Source: an uncultured Bacteroidales bacterium (GTDB lineage Bacteria > Bacteroidota > Bacteroidia > Bacteroidales > Muribaculaceae). From it: DNA of 64,000 bases. The translations under genes were made by a program, and so were the position numbers. The notes below the pieces were generated by a model, which had not been told where the DNA came from, ran no database searches, and saw only the letters and a list, made by a program, of their open reading frames with translations. Of the stretch, positions 27,415-36,618 are shown piece by piece. Position 1 is the first letter of the stretch, and each line of letters starts with the position of its first letter. The stretch covers positions 1 through 64,000 of the forward strand of contig CANPDU010000014.1 of assembly GCA_947573135.1 (NCBI GenBank). The letters are read 5' to 3'.

Positions 27415-27882
27415 TCAGATCGGGAGGGTGTTGTCGTTCTTGATTTCTGTCATGACGAAAGCCGACTCGATGGTGCCTACAGAGTCGATAGCGCCGAGTT
27501 TGTTGAGCAGGAAATCGCGGTACTCAGCCATTGAGGCCGCTCTCACCTTTAATATATAGTCAAAAGATCCCGACACATGGTAGCATTCGCTGACCTGAGG
27601 CAGATCTTTGACATAATCGACGAAGGTTGTGGCTATGTCGCGGTTGATGATGCGCAGTTTTACCTGGCAGATGACCATGAAGCCGCGTCCGAGCTTGTCG
27701 GCGTCGAGCACGGCTGAGTAGCGGCGTATATAGCCCTGGGATTCAAGACGGCGCACGCGCTCAAAAACCGGAGTCGGCGAGCGGTGGACTTTGGCTGCGA
27801 GCTGTCGGGTTGTGAGACGTGCGTCTGCCTGTAGGGCGCGGAGTATGTCGAGATCGATTGAATCGAGAGTCTGTGATGTCAT
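27415..27882 (-). CDS. Lrp/AsnC family transcription regulator
   Basis: 155 residues. The N-terminal winged helix (LDSIDLDILRALQADARLTTRQLAAKVHRSPTPVFERVRRLESQGYI) is followed by the RAM ligand-sensing domain (about 70-150; VSGSFDYILKVRAASMAEYRDFL). It probably senses an amino acid and regulates the divergent metY and itself. A palindrome over its own -7 element (27961-27980) is a candidate operator. Confidence 0.95.
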   Translation of the reverse strand: MTSQTLDSIDLDILRALQADARLTTRQLAAKVHRSPTPVFERVRRLESQGYIRRYSAVLDADKLGRGFMVICQVKLRIINRDIATTFVDYVKDLPQVSECYHVSGSFDYILKVRAASMAEYRDFLLNKLGAIDSVGTIESAFVMTEIKNDNTLPI

Positions 27883-27960
27883 GACAGTGAAATGGAGCCG
27901 GCAGAACAGATATACTGTTATTGCTGTATTTTATGGGTGAATATGACTGTATGTTCTACA

Positions 27961-27980
27961 ATCGTATGCAAATATACGAT
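27961..27980 (-). promoter_or_regulatory. Palindrome over the lrp -7 element in the lrp-metY spacer
   Basis: The perfect 7-bp arms ATCGTAT and ATACGAT flank GCAAAT. The right arm and centre contain TATATTTG (minus strand, 27976-27969), a TAnnTTTG element for lrp. Lrp-type dimers bind such palindromes, so autoregulation and control of metY are plausible. Confidence 0.6.
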
Positions 27981-28028
27981 TATTTTCTAAAATTCTACTA
28001 TTTGCATGGTGAATGTTCTTTTGTGTCC

Positions 28029-28036
28029 TAATTTTG
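28029..28036 (+). promoter_or_regulatory. -7 element of metY
   Basis: TAATTTTG lies 19 nt before the metY start codon, leaving a leader too short for a riboswitch. A TTTG lies 24 nt upstream, slightly beyond the usual spacing. Confidence 0.6.
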
Positions 28037-28055
28037 CAGTGTTAAATATACCCCT

Positions 28056-29348
28056 ATGGCAAGAGATAACAGCAAACTGCATTTTGAGACACTTCAGCTC
28101 CACGTTGGTCAGGAAGAGGCCGATCCGTCGACCGGCGCACGCGCCGTGCCGATCTATCAGACAACGTCATATGTTTTCGATAACTGTGCGGCGGCGACCG
28201 CCCGTTTTGCACTTGAAGATCCGGGCAATATCTACGGTCGGCTGACCAATCCGACTCAGGATGTTCTGGAGCGGCGTATCGCGGCTCTCGAAGGGGGAGT
28301 GGCTGCGCTGGCGGTTGCGAGCGGAGCGGCGGCAGTGACTTATGCGCTGCTCAATGTAGCCTCTAAAGGCGATCATATCGTAGCTGCAAATAATATCTAC
28401 GGCGGCACCTATAATCTGCTTGCCCATACCTTGCCCGAATATGGCGTTGACGCAACATTTGTCGATCCGTCCGATATAAATAATTTCAGAGCTGCTGTCA
28501 GGCCTCAGACCAAAGCTGTTTTTATAGAGACCTTCGGTAATCCTAATTCGAGTCTGATCGATGTCGATGCCGTGGCGGCGATCGCCCATGAAAACGGAGT
28601 GCCCCTGATCATCGACAATACTTTTGCCACGCCATATCTTTTCCGTCCGATCGAGCACGGCGCCGACATCGTCGTTCATTCCGCCACCAAGTTTATCGGA
28701 GGTCACGGCACGTCGCTCGGAGGCGTGATCGTCGACTCGGGTCGTTTCGACTGGGGGGCCTCAGGCAAATTTCCCCGCCTCTCAGAGCCTGATCCGTCAT
28801 ATCACGGCGCCCGTTTCACCGAGGCTGCCGGCGAGGCTGCCTTCGTGGCGAGAGTCAGGGCGGTGCTGCTGCGCGACACCGGAGCCTGCATCAGCCCGCT
28901 TAACGCATTTCTCCTGCTTCAGGGACTCGAGACGCTGTCGCTGCGCGTAGAGCGTCATGTGGCCAATGCCGTTAAGATCGCCGAATATCTGTCGCGCCAT
29001 CCCAAGATAAAGAAAGTCAACCATCCGTCGCTGCCCGATCATCCCGATCATGCCCTCTACGAGCAGTATTTTCCCAACGGAGCCGGCTCGATATTTACCG
29101 TCGAACTCGAAGGCGGCAGCCCGGCGGCGCAACGTTTTATCGACTCGCTCGAAATATTTTCTCTTCTCGCCAATGTCGCCGACGTCAAAAGTCTTGTCAT
29201 CCATCCGGCGACGACCACCCACTCGCAGCTCAACGAAACCGAACTTGCCGAGCAGCACATCTATCCCGGCACAGTCCGTCTGTCGATCGGTACGGAGCAT
29301 GTCGACGATCTCATCGCCGATCTCGATCAGGCTCTCGAAAAAGTATAA
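28056..29348 (+). CDS. metY: O-acetylhomoserine sulfhydrylase (aminocarboxypropyltransferase)
   Basis: 430 residues, the typical length for MetY rather than the shorter MetB/MetC. It is a PLP enzyme of the Cys/Met metabolism family: [69 protein letters not shown] with PLP-lysine Lys212, and [14 protein letters not shown]. It makes homocysteine from O-acetylhomoserine and sulfide. It is divergent from lrp and followed by a terminator at 29413. Confidence 0.95.
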   Translation: MARDNSKLHFETLQLHVGQEEADPSTGARAVPIYQTTSYVFDNCAAATARFALEDPGNIYGRLTNPTQDVLERRIAALEGGVAALAVASGAAAVTYALLNVASKGDHIVAANNIYGGTYNLLAHTLPEYGVDATFVDPSDINNFRAAVRPQTKAVFIETFGNPNSSLIDVDAVAAIAHENGVPLIIDNTFATPYLFRPIEHGADIVVHSATKFIGGHGTSLGGVIVDSGRFDWGASGKFPRLSEPDPSYHGARFTEAAGEAAFVARVRAVLLRDTGACISPLNAFLLLQGLETLSLRVERHVANAVKIAEYLSRHPKIKKVNHPSLPDHPDHALYEQYFPNGAGSIFTVELEGGSPAAQRFIDSLEIFSLLANVADVKSLVIHPATTTHSQLNETELAEQHIYPGTVRLSIGTEHVDDLIADLDQALEKV

Positions 29349-29412
29349 TAATAAGATATAAATTCCGGATTTAGGCCATAGACAACGGCCGACATAGATC
29401 AAGCGTTTGCAG

Positions 29413-29458
29413 CGGATCCGACTCAATAAGCAACAAGAGCCGGATCCGTACTTTTTTA
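29413..29458 (+). terminator. Terminator after metY
   Basis: The arms CGGATCCGACTC and GAGCCGGATCCG form a 12-bp stem with one mismatch and a 12-nt loop, followed by TA-C-TTTTTT. Confidence 0.75.
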
Positions 29459-29472
29459 ATGGGGAGAGAATA

Positions 29473-29821
29473 AGAGCTTGTTTAAAAATAAATGTTACCT
29501 GCAGGGCGGTCATTCGCCGTGCAGATTTTTGGATGTGATGAGGGAGTTATGGGGTTCCATAACGACCGAAGAGCAGACGGAAATATGCCGGCGAATGGCC
29601 GTCGGGAGCTGATTTTTTTCATTTTATTGATATCGTTTTATTTGTTTTAATATCCTTTGGAAAGAGATTGATTAATTCAAAATTACCTTTGCTTCGCATT
29701 TCTTGGGCGCTTTTTGCCCTGCTCCTCAGTCGCGTACGTCAAGTACGCTCCTTCGTCTCATGACAAAAATCTCCTCAAGCTATGCAACCCTGCCGGCAAC
29801 ATTTATTATTAAACAAGCTCT
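29473..29821. mobile_element. Inverted pair of palindromic repeats (MITE/REP-like)
   Basis: The ends are a near-perfect 24-bp terminal inverted repeat (agagcttgtttaaaaataaa at 29473, its complement ending at 29821). Just inside, both halves share GTTRCC-GCAGGG, then AGATTTTTG and an ATGAG/GGAG segment, in opposite orientation. They look like two copies of one repeat family arranged head to head. Each half has its own palindromic centre (ttatgg-gg-ttccataa near 29551; GTAC-TTGA-CGTAC near 29740). There is no transposase gene. The 3' end lies 78 nt before ureA. A third arm is at 60864-60886. Confidence 0.65.
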
Positions 29822-29899
29822 AAACAATCTGAGCGCGAACAATTTCAGATGGCAGATGTTGATAAGTATACGTAAACAATTAATTAAAAAGATAGGATT

Positions 29900-30202
29900 A
29901 TGCATCTGACTCCAAAAGAAATCGACAAATTGCAGTTGTTGACGCTCGGCATGATCGCCGAACGCAGACTCGGGAAGGGCCTGAAACTCAACTATCCGGA
30001 AACTGTGGCCTACATCACCTCTCATGCCCTCGAAGGCGCGCGAGAAGGCAAGACCGTTGAGGAAGTCATGCACGATGCCGCAAATCTGCTTACCAAAGAG
30101 CAGGTTATGGACGGTGTCGCCGACATGATTCAGCTCCTTCAGGTCGAGGCAGTATTCACCGACGGATCGCGGCTCGTATCGATCCATCACCCGATCAAGT
30201 AA
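29900..30202 (+). CDS. ureA: Urease subunit gamma
   Basis: 100 residues, full length for the separate bacterial gamma subunit. [39 protein letters not shown] and [28 protein letters not shown] are family signatures. It is part of the (alpha-beta-gamma)3 cytosolic urease that splits urea into ammonia and carbamate. It opens the urease operon. The AGATAGGA sequence 8 nt upstream is a rare, fairly good ribosome-binding site in this window. Confidence 0.98.
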   Translation: MHLTPKEIDKLQLLTLGMIAERRLGKGLKLNYPETVAYITSHALEGAREGKTVEEVMHDAANLLTKEQVMDGVADMIQLLQVEAVFTDGSRLVSIHHPIK

Positions 30203-30227
30203 ATAACTCTCTAAAACCTCTTTCACA

Positions 30228-30782
30228 ATGAGCACAACAGACAACAAAGCGGCTGCTGCCCAGCCTAAGGGATATTCAACTCCCAACGGTGTCTACTCAG
30301 GAGAGCCCGATATCTTATATCCCAACACTCCCGGTTTTTCACCCGAAAACAATTGTCCGGTCGGAGGCGTGATCCTTGCGGCTGATGATATCGAATACAA
30401 TACAGACCGCCGCACGAAGACTCTCAAGGTGCGCAACACCGGCGACCGTCCTATCCAGATCGGTTCTCACTTCCATTTCTTCGAAGTCAACCGCTATATG
30501 GAATTCGACCGCCCGGCGGCTTTCGGATACCATCTTAACATTCCGGCAACAACGGCTATACGTTTCGAACCCGGCGAAGAAAAAGAAGTCGAGATCGTGG
30601 CCTATGCAGGCAAGAACCGCGTGGTCGGTTTCAACGGCCTTACTCAGGGTTATGCGGGTCTCGAGGACACCCCGACCTATTATCCTGTGCGCAAACGCGC
30701 TGTCGACCGCATGGAGAAATATGGCTTCAAGAGCGTGAGCGAAGACGAAGCCGATGCAGAATTCACAACACCTCAAAAGTAA
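30228..30782 (+). CDS. ureB: Urease subunit beta, extended at both ends
   Basis: 184 residues, against about 100-125 for usual UreB. The core (about 44-150) is canonical: [72 protein letters not shown]. The N-terminal extension of about 43 residues (starting [15 protein letters not shown]) and the C-terminal helix ([21 protein letters not shown]) are extra. Helical tails on this subunit can affect higher assembly in some ureases; here that is inference. It lies 25 nt after ureA and 7 nt before ureC. Confidence 0.96.
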   Translation: MSTTDNKAAAAQPKGYSTPNGVYSGEPDILYPNTPGFSPENNCPVGGVILAADDIEYNTDRRTKTLKVRNTGDRPIQIGSHFHFFEVNRYMEFDRPAAFGYHLNIPATTAIRFEPGEEKEVEIVAYAGKNRVVGFNGLTQGYAGLEDTPTYYPVRKRAVDRMEKYGFKSVSEDEADAEFTTPQK

Positions 30783-30789
30783 CATAGAC

Positions 30790-32508
30790 ATGGCAACAAT
30801 ATCAAGACAAGAATACAACAATCTTTTCGGTCCGACGACAGGCGATAAAATCCGTCTGGGAGATACGGATCTTTATGTAGAGATTGAAAAAGACCTCCGC
30901 GTCTATGGCGATGAGGTGGTCTACGGCGGCGGCAAGACTATCCGCGACGGCATGGGCACAGCCAATACGATCACATCCGACGGCGGCTCGCTCGATCTGG
31001 TGATCACCAACGTCACCATCCTCGACCCGATACTCGGTGTCATCAAAGCCGACGTGGGCGTGAAAGACGGCAAAATAGCCGGTATCGGCAAAGCCGGCAA
31101 CCCCAATGTGATGAAAGGCGTCACTCCGACTCTGTGCACCGGTCCGTCGACCGACGCGATCTCGGGCGAGCACCTGATCCTGACAGCAGCCGGCATTGAC
31201 GGCCATGTCCATTTCATCTCTCCGCAGCAGGCCTACAACTGTCTGTCAAATGGTATTACGACTCTTATCGGCGGCGGTATCGGCCCGACCGACGGCACTA
31301 ACGGCACAACAATCACCGCAGGCCGCTGGAATATTCACCAGATGATGCGTTCGGCCGAAGGTCTGCCCATCAACATGGGTTTCCTCGGCAAAGGCAACTC
31401 TTCGGTGCGCGAGACTCTCGACGAACAGATCGTCGCCGGCGCCATGGGCTACAAGATCCATGAAGACTGGGGTTCGACTCCTGCTGCGATCCGTGCTTGT
31501 ATGAGTTCGGCCGACGAATTCGACGTGCAGGTAGCAATTCACACCGACACACTCAACGAAGGCGGATATGTCGAAGACACCATCGCAGCCATCGACGGCC
31601 GCACGATCCATACTTACCACACTGAAGGTGCCGGCGGCGGTCACGCTCCCGACCTTATGAAAGTGGCTTCGATGATGAATGTTCTTCCTTCGTCGACCAA
31701 CCCGACGCTCCCTTATGGCGTTAACTCCGAGTCAGAGCTTTTCGACATGATCATGGTCTGCCACAATCTGAATCCGTCGATCCCCTCTGACGTCGCTTTC
31801 GCCGAGAGCCGTGTGCGTCCCGAGACCCAGGCCGCCGAAAACGTTTTCCATGATCTCGGCATCATATCGATGGTTTCGTCCGACTCACAGGCCATGGGAC
31901 GTGTCGGCGAGTCATTCATGAGAACATTCCAGATGGCATCCTATATGAAGCAGGTACGCGGTAAACTGAAAGAAGACGCTGACGGCAACGATAATTTCCG
32001 TGTGCTCCGTTATCTTGCCCAGATCACCCTTAATCCTGCTATCACCTACGGTATATCCGACATACTCGGTTCTATCGCAGTCGGAAAGATGGCCGACCTT
32101 GTGCTCTGGGAACCGGCATTCTTCGGAACCAAACCAAAGATGGTCATCAAAGGCGGCATGATCAACTGGGCTCAGATGGGCGATCCCAACGCTTCGCTTC
32201 CGACTCCTCAGCCAGTCAGGATGCGCCCGATGTTCGGCGCCTACGGCAGCGAGCTCGCCAAGACGCGTGTCACCTTTACGTCGCGTGCTGCATTCGACCG
32301 CGGCATCAAAGAAAAACTTCATCTGAAATCAGAGATCTATCCTGTGCGCGGCTGCCGTCAGATTTCGAAAGCCGACATGGTGCGCAACACCGCCACTCCA
32401 CAGATCGAAGTTGATCCCGAAACATTTAATGTCTATGTCGACGGAGTCCTCGCGACAGTTCCACCGGCAAAAACACTTCCGCTGTCTCAGCTCTACTGGT
32501 TCAGCTGA
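30790..32508 (+). CDS. ureC: Urease subunit alpha (catalytic)
   Basis: 572 residues. The start at 30790 ([26 protein letters not shown]) fits the family; an in-frame start at 30754 overlaps ureB. Active-site elements are intact: HVHFISPQQ for nickel, the carbamylated lysine Lys222 in [21 protein letters not shown], the flap Cys324-His325 (MVCHNL) and [12 protein letters not shown]. It binds two nickel ions and hydrolyses urea. A strong hairpin with a T-run lies 16 nt downstream, before the accessory genes. Confidence 0.98.
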   Translation: MATISRQEYNNLFGPTTGDKIRLGDTDLYVEIEKDLRVYGDEVVYGGGKTIRDGMGTANTITSDGGSLDLVITNVTILDPILGVIKADVGVKDGKIAGIGKAGNPNVMKGVTPTLCTGPSTDAISGEHLILTAAGIDGHVHFISPQQAYNCLSNGITTLIGGGIGPTDGTNGTTITAGRWNIHQMMRSAEGLPINMGFLGKGNSSVRETLDEQIVAGAMGYKIHEDWGSTPAAIRACMSSADEFDVQVAIHTDTLNEGGYVEDTIAAIDGRTIHTYHTEGAGGGHAPDLMKVASMMNVLPSSTNPTLPYGVNSESELFDMIMVCHNLNPSIPSDVAFAESRVRPETQAAENVFHDLGIISMVSSDSQAMGRVGESFMRTFQMASYMKQVRGKLKEDADGNDNFRVLRYLAQITLNPAITYGISDILGSIAVGKMADLVLWEPAFFGTKPKMVIKGGMINWAQMGDPNASLPTPQPVRMRPMFGAYGSELAKTRVTFTSRAAFDRGIKEKLHLKSEIYPVRGCRQISKADMVRNTATPQIEVDPETFNVYVDGVLATVPPAKTLPLSQLYWFS

Positions 32509-32524
32509 TCAATAGCCCCCTTTT

Positions 32525-32576
32525 CAATGTCGCGCGGCCGGCGATGCCGCCGACCGCGCGACATTGTCATTTTTTT
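32525..32576 (+). terminator. Hairpin with T-run between ureC and ureE
   Basis: A 13-bp perfect stem (CAATGTCGCGCGG with its complement at 32554-32566) encloses a second small stem (CGGC-GAT-GCCG). It is followed by TCAT and seven T. It looks like an intrinsic terminator inside the urease operon, likely leaky, or a processing/stability hairpin, setting structural subunits above accessory proteins. Confidence 0.8.
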
Positions 32577-32604
32577 CACAGCAATTTCATCACTAAAAAT
32601 CATT

Positions 32605-33186
32605 ATGGAAGTTTATACCGAAATATTGGGAAACACCCACACTCCCGAATGGCATGAAAAGATCTTTCACCATGATATCGACGTGGAGAATATTTTTCTT
32701 GATCAATGGACCGCTCAGAAAAGCCGTTTTCTCGGCAAAGGCGACAAAAACAACGAATATCCGATCGCTCTGACGCGTCACTCGCAGATCGCCGACGGCG
32801 ACATCATATATTATAATCCTGAAGAAAAGAAGGCGGTTGTTCTCCGTCTCGCACTGAGTCCGGTGCTTGTCATCGATATGGACGGCCTCAGCAACAGGAC
32901 TCCTGAAGATATAATCCGCATCTCGGTCGAGCTCGGTCACGCGATCGGCAACCAGCACTGGCCCGCTGTCGTAAAGGGCACCAAAGTCTATGTGCCGCTG
33001 ACCGTCGACAAGAAAGTCATGATGTCGGTCATGGAAACCCACAATATCGAAGGCATAACATTCGGCTTTCAGGAAGGAACGGAAGTGATACCCTATCTCG
33101 CTCCTCACGAAGTGCGCCGACTCTTCGGCGGAGCGGGTCATGAAAGTCATTCCCACGAGCATATCCACGCTACTATCAGACAGTAA
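32605..33186 (+). CDS. ureE: Urease accessory protein UreE (nickel chaperone)
   Basis: 193 residues from 32605; the longer frame to 32527 runs into the hairpin and is rejected. N-terminal peptide-binding domain (VYTEILGNTHTPEWHEKIFHHD), then the metal-binding domain (ISVELGHAIGNQHWPAVVKGTKVYVPL), with a His-rich end (GHESHSHEHIHATIRQ) that would bind nickel. It hands nickel to UreG. It is longer than typical UreE (about 150) because of the N-terminal domain insertions. Confidence 0.93.
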   Translation: MEVYTEILGNTHTPEWHEKIFHHDIDVENIFLDQWTAQKSRFLGKGDKNNEYPIALTRHSQIADGDIIYYNPEEKKAVVLRLALSPVLVIDMDGLSNRTPEDIIRISVELGHAIGNQHWPAVVKGTKVYVPLTVDKKVMMSVMETHNIEGITFGFQEGTEVIPYLAPHEVRRLFGGAGHESHSHEHIHATIRQ

Positions 33187-33199
33187 AAAACGTACGACT

Positions 33200-33892
33200 A
33201 TGGACAAGCGCATGACAGCCCTGTTTCATCTGCTGCAATACAGCGACGCTACATTTCCGGTAGGTACGTTCTCGTTCTCAAACGGTCTGGAGACAGCATC
33301 GTATGAAAAACTTGTCCACGATGCGCCGACTCTCGAACAGTATGCCCGTTCGGCAGCCCGTCAGGCGGCTTTCAGTGACGGCGTGGCCGCCCTTAAAGCC
33401 TACAGGAGCTGTAAGGCGGGCGATTACAATGCGATCCGCGAGATCGACAGCCGTCTGATGCTTTTCAAAATGAACGATGAAGCGCGACTGATGCTGAAGC
33501 GCATGGGAAAGAAACTTGCCGAACTGGCCTCGCGCATTTTTACGTCTGAAATCTTGCGGCAGTGGCTTTCTGATATCGAGAGCGATCTGACCCCCGGGTC
33601 ATATCCGGTCGCTCAAGGCATAGTTTTCGCTTTGTCTGATCTCGGCGAGGAAGATTTGTATGTGAGCCATCAGTATGGAGTCATCAACATGATACTCGGA
33701 GCAGCGTTGCGTTGTGTGAGAGTCTCGCACTACGACACACAGGAGATACTTTTCCGCCTTGCAGCCGAGACTCCGGATTTATATGACGAGGCCCGCGACA
33801 TGGATTTCGGCGACATGAATTGTTTCGTGCCCGAAATGGATATTCTCGCGTCGCTTCACGAAAAAGGATCCATGCGAATGTTTATGAGCTGA
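33200..33892 (+). CDS. ureF: Urease accessory protein UreF
   Basis: 230 residues from [31 protein letters not shown], the canonical UreF opening (S-D-x-x-F-P-x-G-x-F-x-x-S-x-G-L-E). An in-frame start at 33140 overlaps ureE and is rejected. All-helical; with UreD and UreG it forms the complex that activates apo-urease by carbamylation and nickel insertion. It lies 13 nt after ureE. Confidence 0.95.
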   Translation: MDKRMTALFHLLQYSDATFPVGTFSFSNGLETASYEKLVHDAPTLEQYARSAARQAAFSDGVAALKAYRSCKAGDYNAIREIDSRLMLFKMNDEARLMLKRMGKKLAELASRIFTSEILRQWLSDIESDLTPGSYPVAQGIVFALSDLGEEDLYVSHQYGVINMILGAALRCVRVSHYDTQEILFRLAAETPDLYDEARDMDFGDMNCFVPEMDILASLHEKGSMRMFMS

Positions 33893-33942
33893 TTACGCGA
33901 CAACCAAACGAATTATATAACAGCATAAAACAACGATTACAA

Positions 33943-34563
33943 ATGAGTACCTGCAGAATAGGAGTCGGAGGCCCTGTCGGCTCCGGCAAAACAGCCCTTA
34001 TCGAAGCCCTGACGCCGCGACTTATGGAACGCGGCTACAAAGTCCTTATCATAACCAACGATATCGTGACCACCGAAGATGCCAAACATGTGCGCAAGAC
34101 ACTGAAGGGCATCCTTATGGAAGACCGCATCATAGGTGTCGAGACCGGAGCCTGTCCTCACACAGCAGTGCGCGAGGATCCGTCGATGAATATTGCCGCC
34201 GTAGAGGAGATGGAAGCCAAATTTCCCGATGCCGACATCGTCTTCATCGAGTCGGGCGGTGACAATCTCACGCTTACGTTCAGTCCGGCGCTGGTCGATT
34301 TTTTCATCTATGTGATCGATGTCGCCGCCGGCGACAAAATTCCGCGTAAAGACGGTCCGGGTATTTCGCAGAGCGACATACTTGTGATCAACAAGACCGA
34401 TCTTGCTCCTTATGTGGGCGCGTCGCTTGAGGTGATGCGTCACGACAGCGAGCTTATGCGTCCCGGCAAACCGTTTGTCTTTACCAATTCGATGAAAGGC
34501 GAGGGTATCGACGAACTTATCGATCTTATCGACCGCATGGCTCTGTTTGATAAAAAGAAATAA
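33943..34563 (+). CDS. ureG: Urease accessory GTPase UreG
   Basis: 206 residues from [23 protein letters not shown]. The P-loop GPVGSGKT, the metal-binding CPH motif ([13 protein letters not shown]), the IESGGDNLT segment and the NKTD guanine motif are intact. It couples GTP hydrolysis to nickel delivery into UreC. The upstream in-frame start at 33820 would overlap ureF and is rejected. Confidence 0.97.
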   Translation: MSTCRIGVGGPVGSGKTALIEALTPRLMERGYKVLIITNDIVTTEDAKHVRKTLKGILMEDRIIGVETGACPHTAVREDPSMNIAAVEEMEAKFPDADIVFIESGGDNLTLTFSPALVDFFIYVIDVAAGDKIPRKDGPGISQSDILVINKTDLAPYVGASLEVMRHDSELMRPGKPFVFTNSMKGEGIDELIDLIDRMALFDKKK

Positions 34564-34608
34564 TTACCTGTCCTGCGCCCCGGCGCGCCTCACCAACAGC
34601 AATCAGAT

Positions 34609-35568
34609 ATGTTCAACAAAGACTTACAGTTACATTATTCCGACTCTCCTGAAGTTGATTTCTCCGCAGCGCGTGAGATGAAGCCCTATCTTGAAGAGCC
34701 AAAGGCGATGTATGTCGGCGCTCCGGGAAAACGCGGCTATCTTAATCTCGGGTTCGAACTTGATACCGACGGCAAGTCTATATTGCGCGAACTCGACCGC
34801 CGCGCGCCGCTGATCGTGCAGCAGGAACTCTATTTCGACGAAAAGCTGCCCGGCATGCCGTGTGTCTATATATTGTCGTCCGGGGGACCGAATATCGACG
34901 GCGACCGCTATATGCAGAACATCACCGTCGGCCGCGGAGCAATGGCATGGGTGTCGACAGGCGCGGCGACAAAGCTCGCCGGCATGAAATACAACTATTC
35001 CGGCATGATCCAGAATATAGTACTCGAGCAGGACGCCTATCTCGAATTTCTGCCCGAACCGATTATTCCCCACGCGTCGACGCGCTTCATCTGCGACACG
35101 CGCATGTGTGTCGATCCGACGGCTACAGTCCTGTATTCTGAAATCTATATGGGCGGCCGTAAATACTACAACGGCGGCGAACTGTTCAAATTCGACATCC
35201 TTTCGGTGTGCAGCCACGGCGAACGCCCTGACGGCGAACAGCTTTTCCGTGAAAAATTCATAATCCGGCCAGACGGCGGCCATATCCGCGATTGCGGAGT
35301 AATGGGAAAATATGATATATTTGCAAATGTCATCGTGATGACTCCGCCCGACAAAGCTGAGGAGATCTATAAGCGGACCGACGCATATATCGACCGCAGC
35401 CGTCATCTTGCGGCTGGAGTGACCCACTTGCCTAACGGCGCGGGTCTCCTGTTCAAAGTTCTCGGCATGGAGCCGGGCCCGGTGAAGGCTGCTGTCAGAG
35501 AGTTTGCCAGCGGTGTCAGGATGGCGATAAAGGGCGTTCCTCTTCCCGAGGAATTCCCCTGGCGTTAA
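34609..35568 (+). CDS. ureD: Urease accessory protein UreD/UreH
   Basis: 319 residues. The UreD signatures FDEKLPGMPCVYILSSGGPNIDGDRY, VSTGAATKLAGMKYNYSGMIQNI, LEFLPEPIIPHASTRF and GGRKYYNGGELFKFD are present. It is the scaffold that docks UreF-UreG to urease and offers a nickel channel. In this operon it lies after ureG, not at the front as in Klebsiella; this EFGD order also occurs elsewhere. Confidence 0.94.
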   Translation: MFNKDLQLHYSDSPEVDFSAAREMKPYLEEPKAMYVGAPGKRGYLNLGFELDTDGKSILRELDRRAPLIVQQELYFDEKLPGMPCVYILSSGGPNIDGDRYMQNITVGRGAMAWVSTGAATKLAGMKYNYSGMIQNIVLEQDAYLEFLPEPIIPHASTRFICDTRMCVDPTATVLYSEIYMGGRKYYNGGELFKFDILSVCSHGERPDGEQLFREKFIIRPDGGHIRDCGVMGKYDIFANVIVMTPPDKAEEIYKRTDAYIDRSRHLAAGVTHLPNGAGLLFKVLGMEPGPVKAAVREFASGVRMAIKGVPLPEEFPWR

Positions 35569-35596
35569 TATTGAAAAAATAATATATCAAGATATT

Positions 35597-36610
35597 ATGT
35601 CGACAATTCAAAGTTTTATCAAACAGCCGCTGAGCGTGTCGGTCAGATCTACGTTGCGCGGCGCGGGTCAGGTGATGTTCCAGCAGAGTGCCTGGACAGG
35701 CCTGTTGTTCCTTGTCGGAATTTTCTGGGGTGCCTACGAATGCCATACGCCTGCCGTGGCGTGGGGCGCGCTCGTCGGACTGGTGGCCTCGACCGTGGCC
35801 GGAATGATCATAAACGAGGATTTCAGTCAGGGCATCGACGGTCTCTGGGGTTTCAACGGCATCCTTGTCGGGTGTGCGTTTCCGACGTTTATGGGCGACT
35901 GCTGGCAGATGTGGACCGCATTGATTTTTTGTTCGATGCTGACAACTTGGGTGCGCCACGGTTTTAATAATGTGATGGCTCCCTGGAAAGTCAATTCGCT
36001 GACATTCCCCTTTGTGTTCTGCACATGGTTGTTTCTGCTTGCATCGCGTTATATGTTCGGTCTGGAGGGTGACGAACTGAGCAAACCGGCGCTCGCAGTC
36101 GCCGATGCGACACAGGGACTTGATACAAGCTTCGGTCATCTGGTGATCTATTGGCTCAAAGGCATCGCACAGGTATTTCTTATCAATTCGTGGGTGACCG
36201 GAGCTATATTCCTTGTCGGTCTCGCTGTGTGCAGTCGTGCAGCTGCCGTGTATGCGGCTCTCGGTTCAGCGATATCGCTTGGCTTAGCTGTCGCTTTCGG
36301 TGCCGACGCATCCGATATTGCCAACGGACTGTTCGGTTTTAGTCCTGTGCTTACTGCAATAGCTATAGGTTGCACATTCTACAGTGTCAACTGGCGGTCG
36401 GCACTCTGGGCTGTCGCCGCTACGGTTGCTACTGTTTTCATTCAGGCCGGTATGGACGCTCTGATGTTGCCTTACGGCATTCCTACACTCACCGGTCCGT
36501 TCTGTGTGACAACCTGGCTCTTTCTGTTGCCGCGCTATCAGATGGACCGTCGTCCCGAACCGGATCATTCCGATTGGGTAAAAGATATTGAAAATCAGGA
36601 AAACAAATAG
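35597..36610 (+). CDS. Urea transporter (UT family channel)
   Basis: 337 residues with about ten membrane segments in two homologous halves. The repeats of the urea-channel signature are seen (GLWGFNGILVGCAFPTFMG in half one, GLFGFSPVLTAIAIGCTFY in half two; compare the LxxxPxW/NGxL motif). It should let urea diffuse inwards across the inner membrane to urease. It starts 28 nt after ureD, so it belongs to the accessory half of the operon. Confidence 0.93.
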   Translation: MSTIQSFIKQPLSVSVRSTLRGAGQVMFQQSAWTGLLFLVGIFWGAYECHTPAVAWGALVGLVASTVAGMIINEDFSQGIDGLWGFNGILVGCAFPTFMGDCWQMWTALIFCSMLTTWVRHGFNNVMAPWKVNSLTFPFVFCTWLFLLASRYMFGLEGDELSKPALAVADATQGLDTSFGHLVIYWLKGIAQVFLINSWVTGAIFLVGLAVCSRAAAVYAALGSAISLGLAVAFGADASDIANGLFGFSPVLTAIAIGCTFYSVNWRSALWAVAATVATVFIQAGMDALMLPYGIPTLTGPFCVTTWLFLLPRYQMDRRPEPDHSDWVKDIENQENK

Positions 36611-36618
36611 TCAGGCAT

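Noticed and set aside
29849-29899. Possible riboswitch or NikR-type operator before ureA
   Set aside because: No GTATGA/TCATAC-like pair and no conserved riboswitch core is visible in the short AT-rich leader.
30754-30789. Longer ureC start
   Set aside because: It overlaps ureB, and the conserved urease alpha start begins at 30790.
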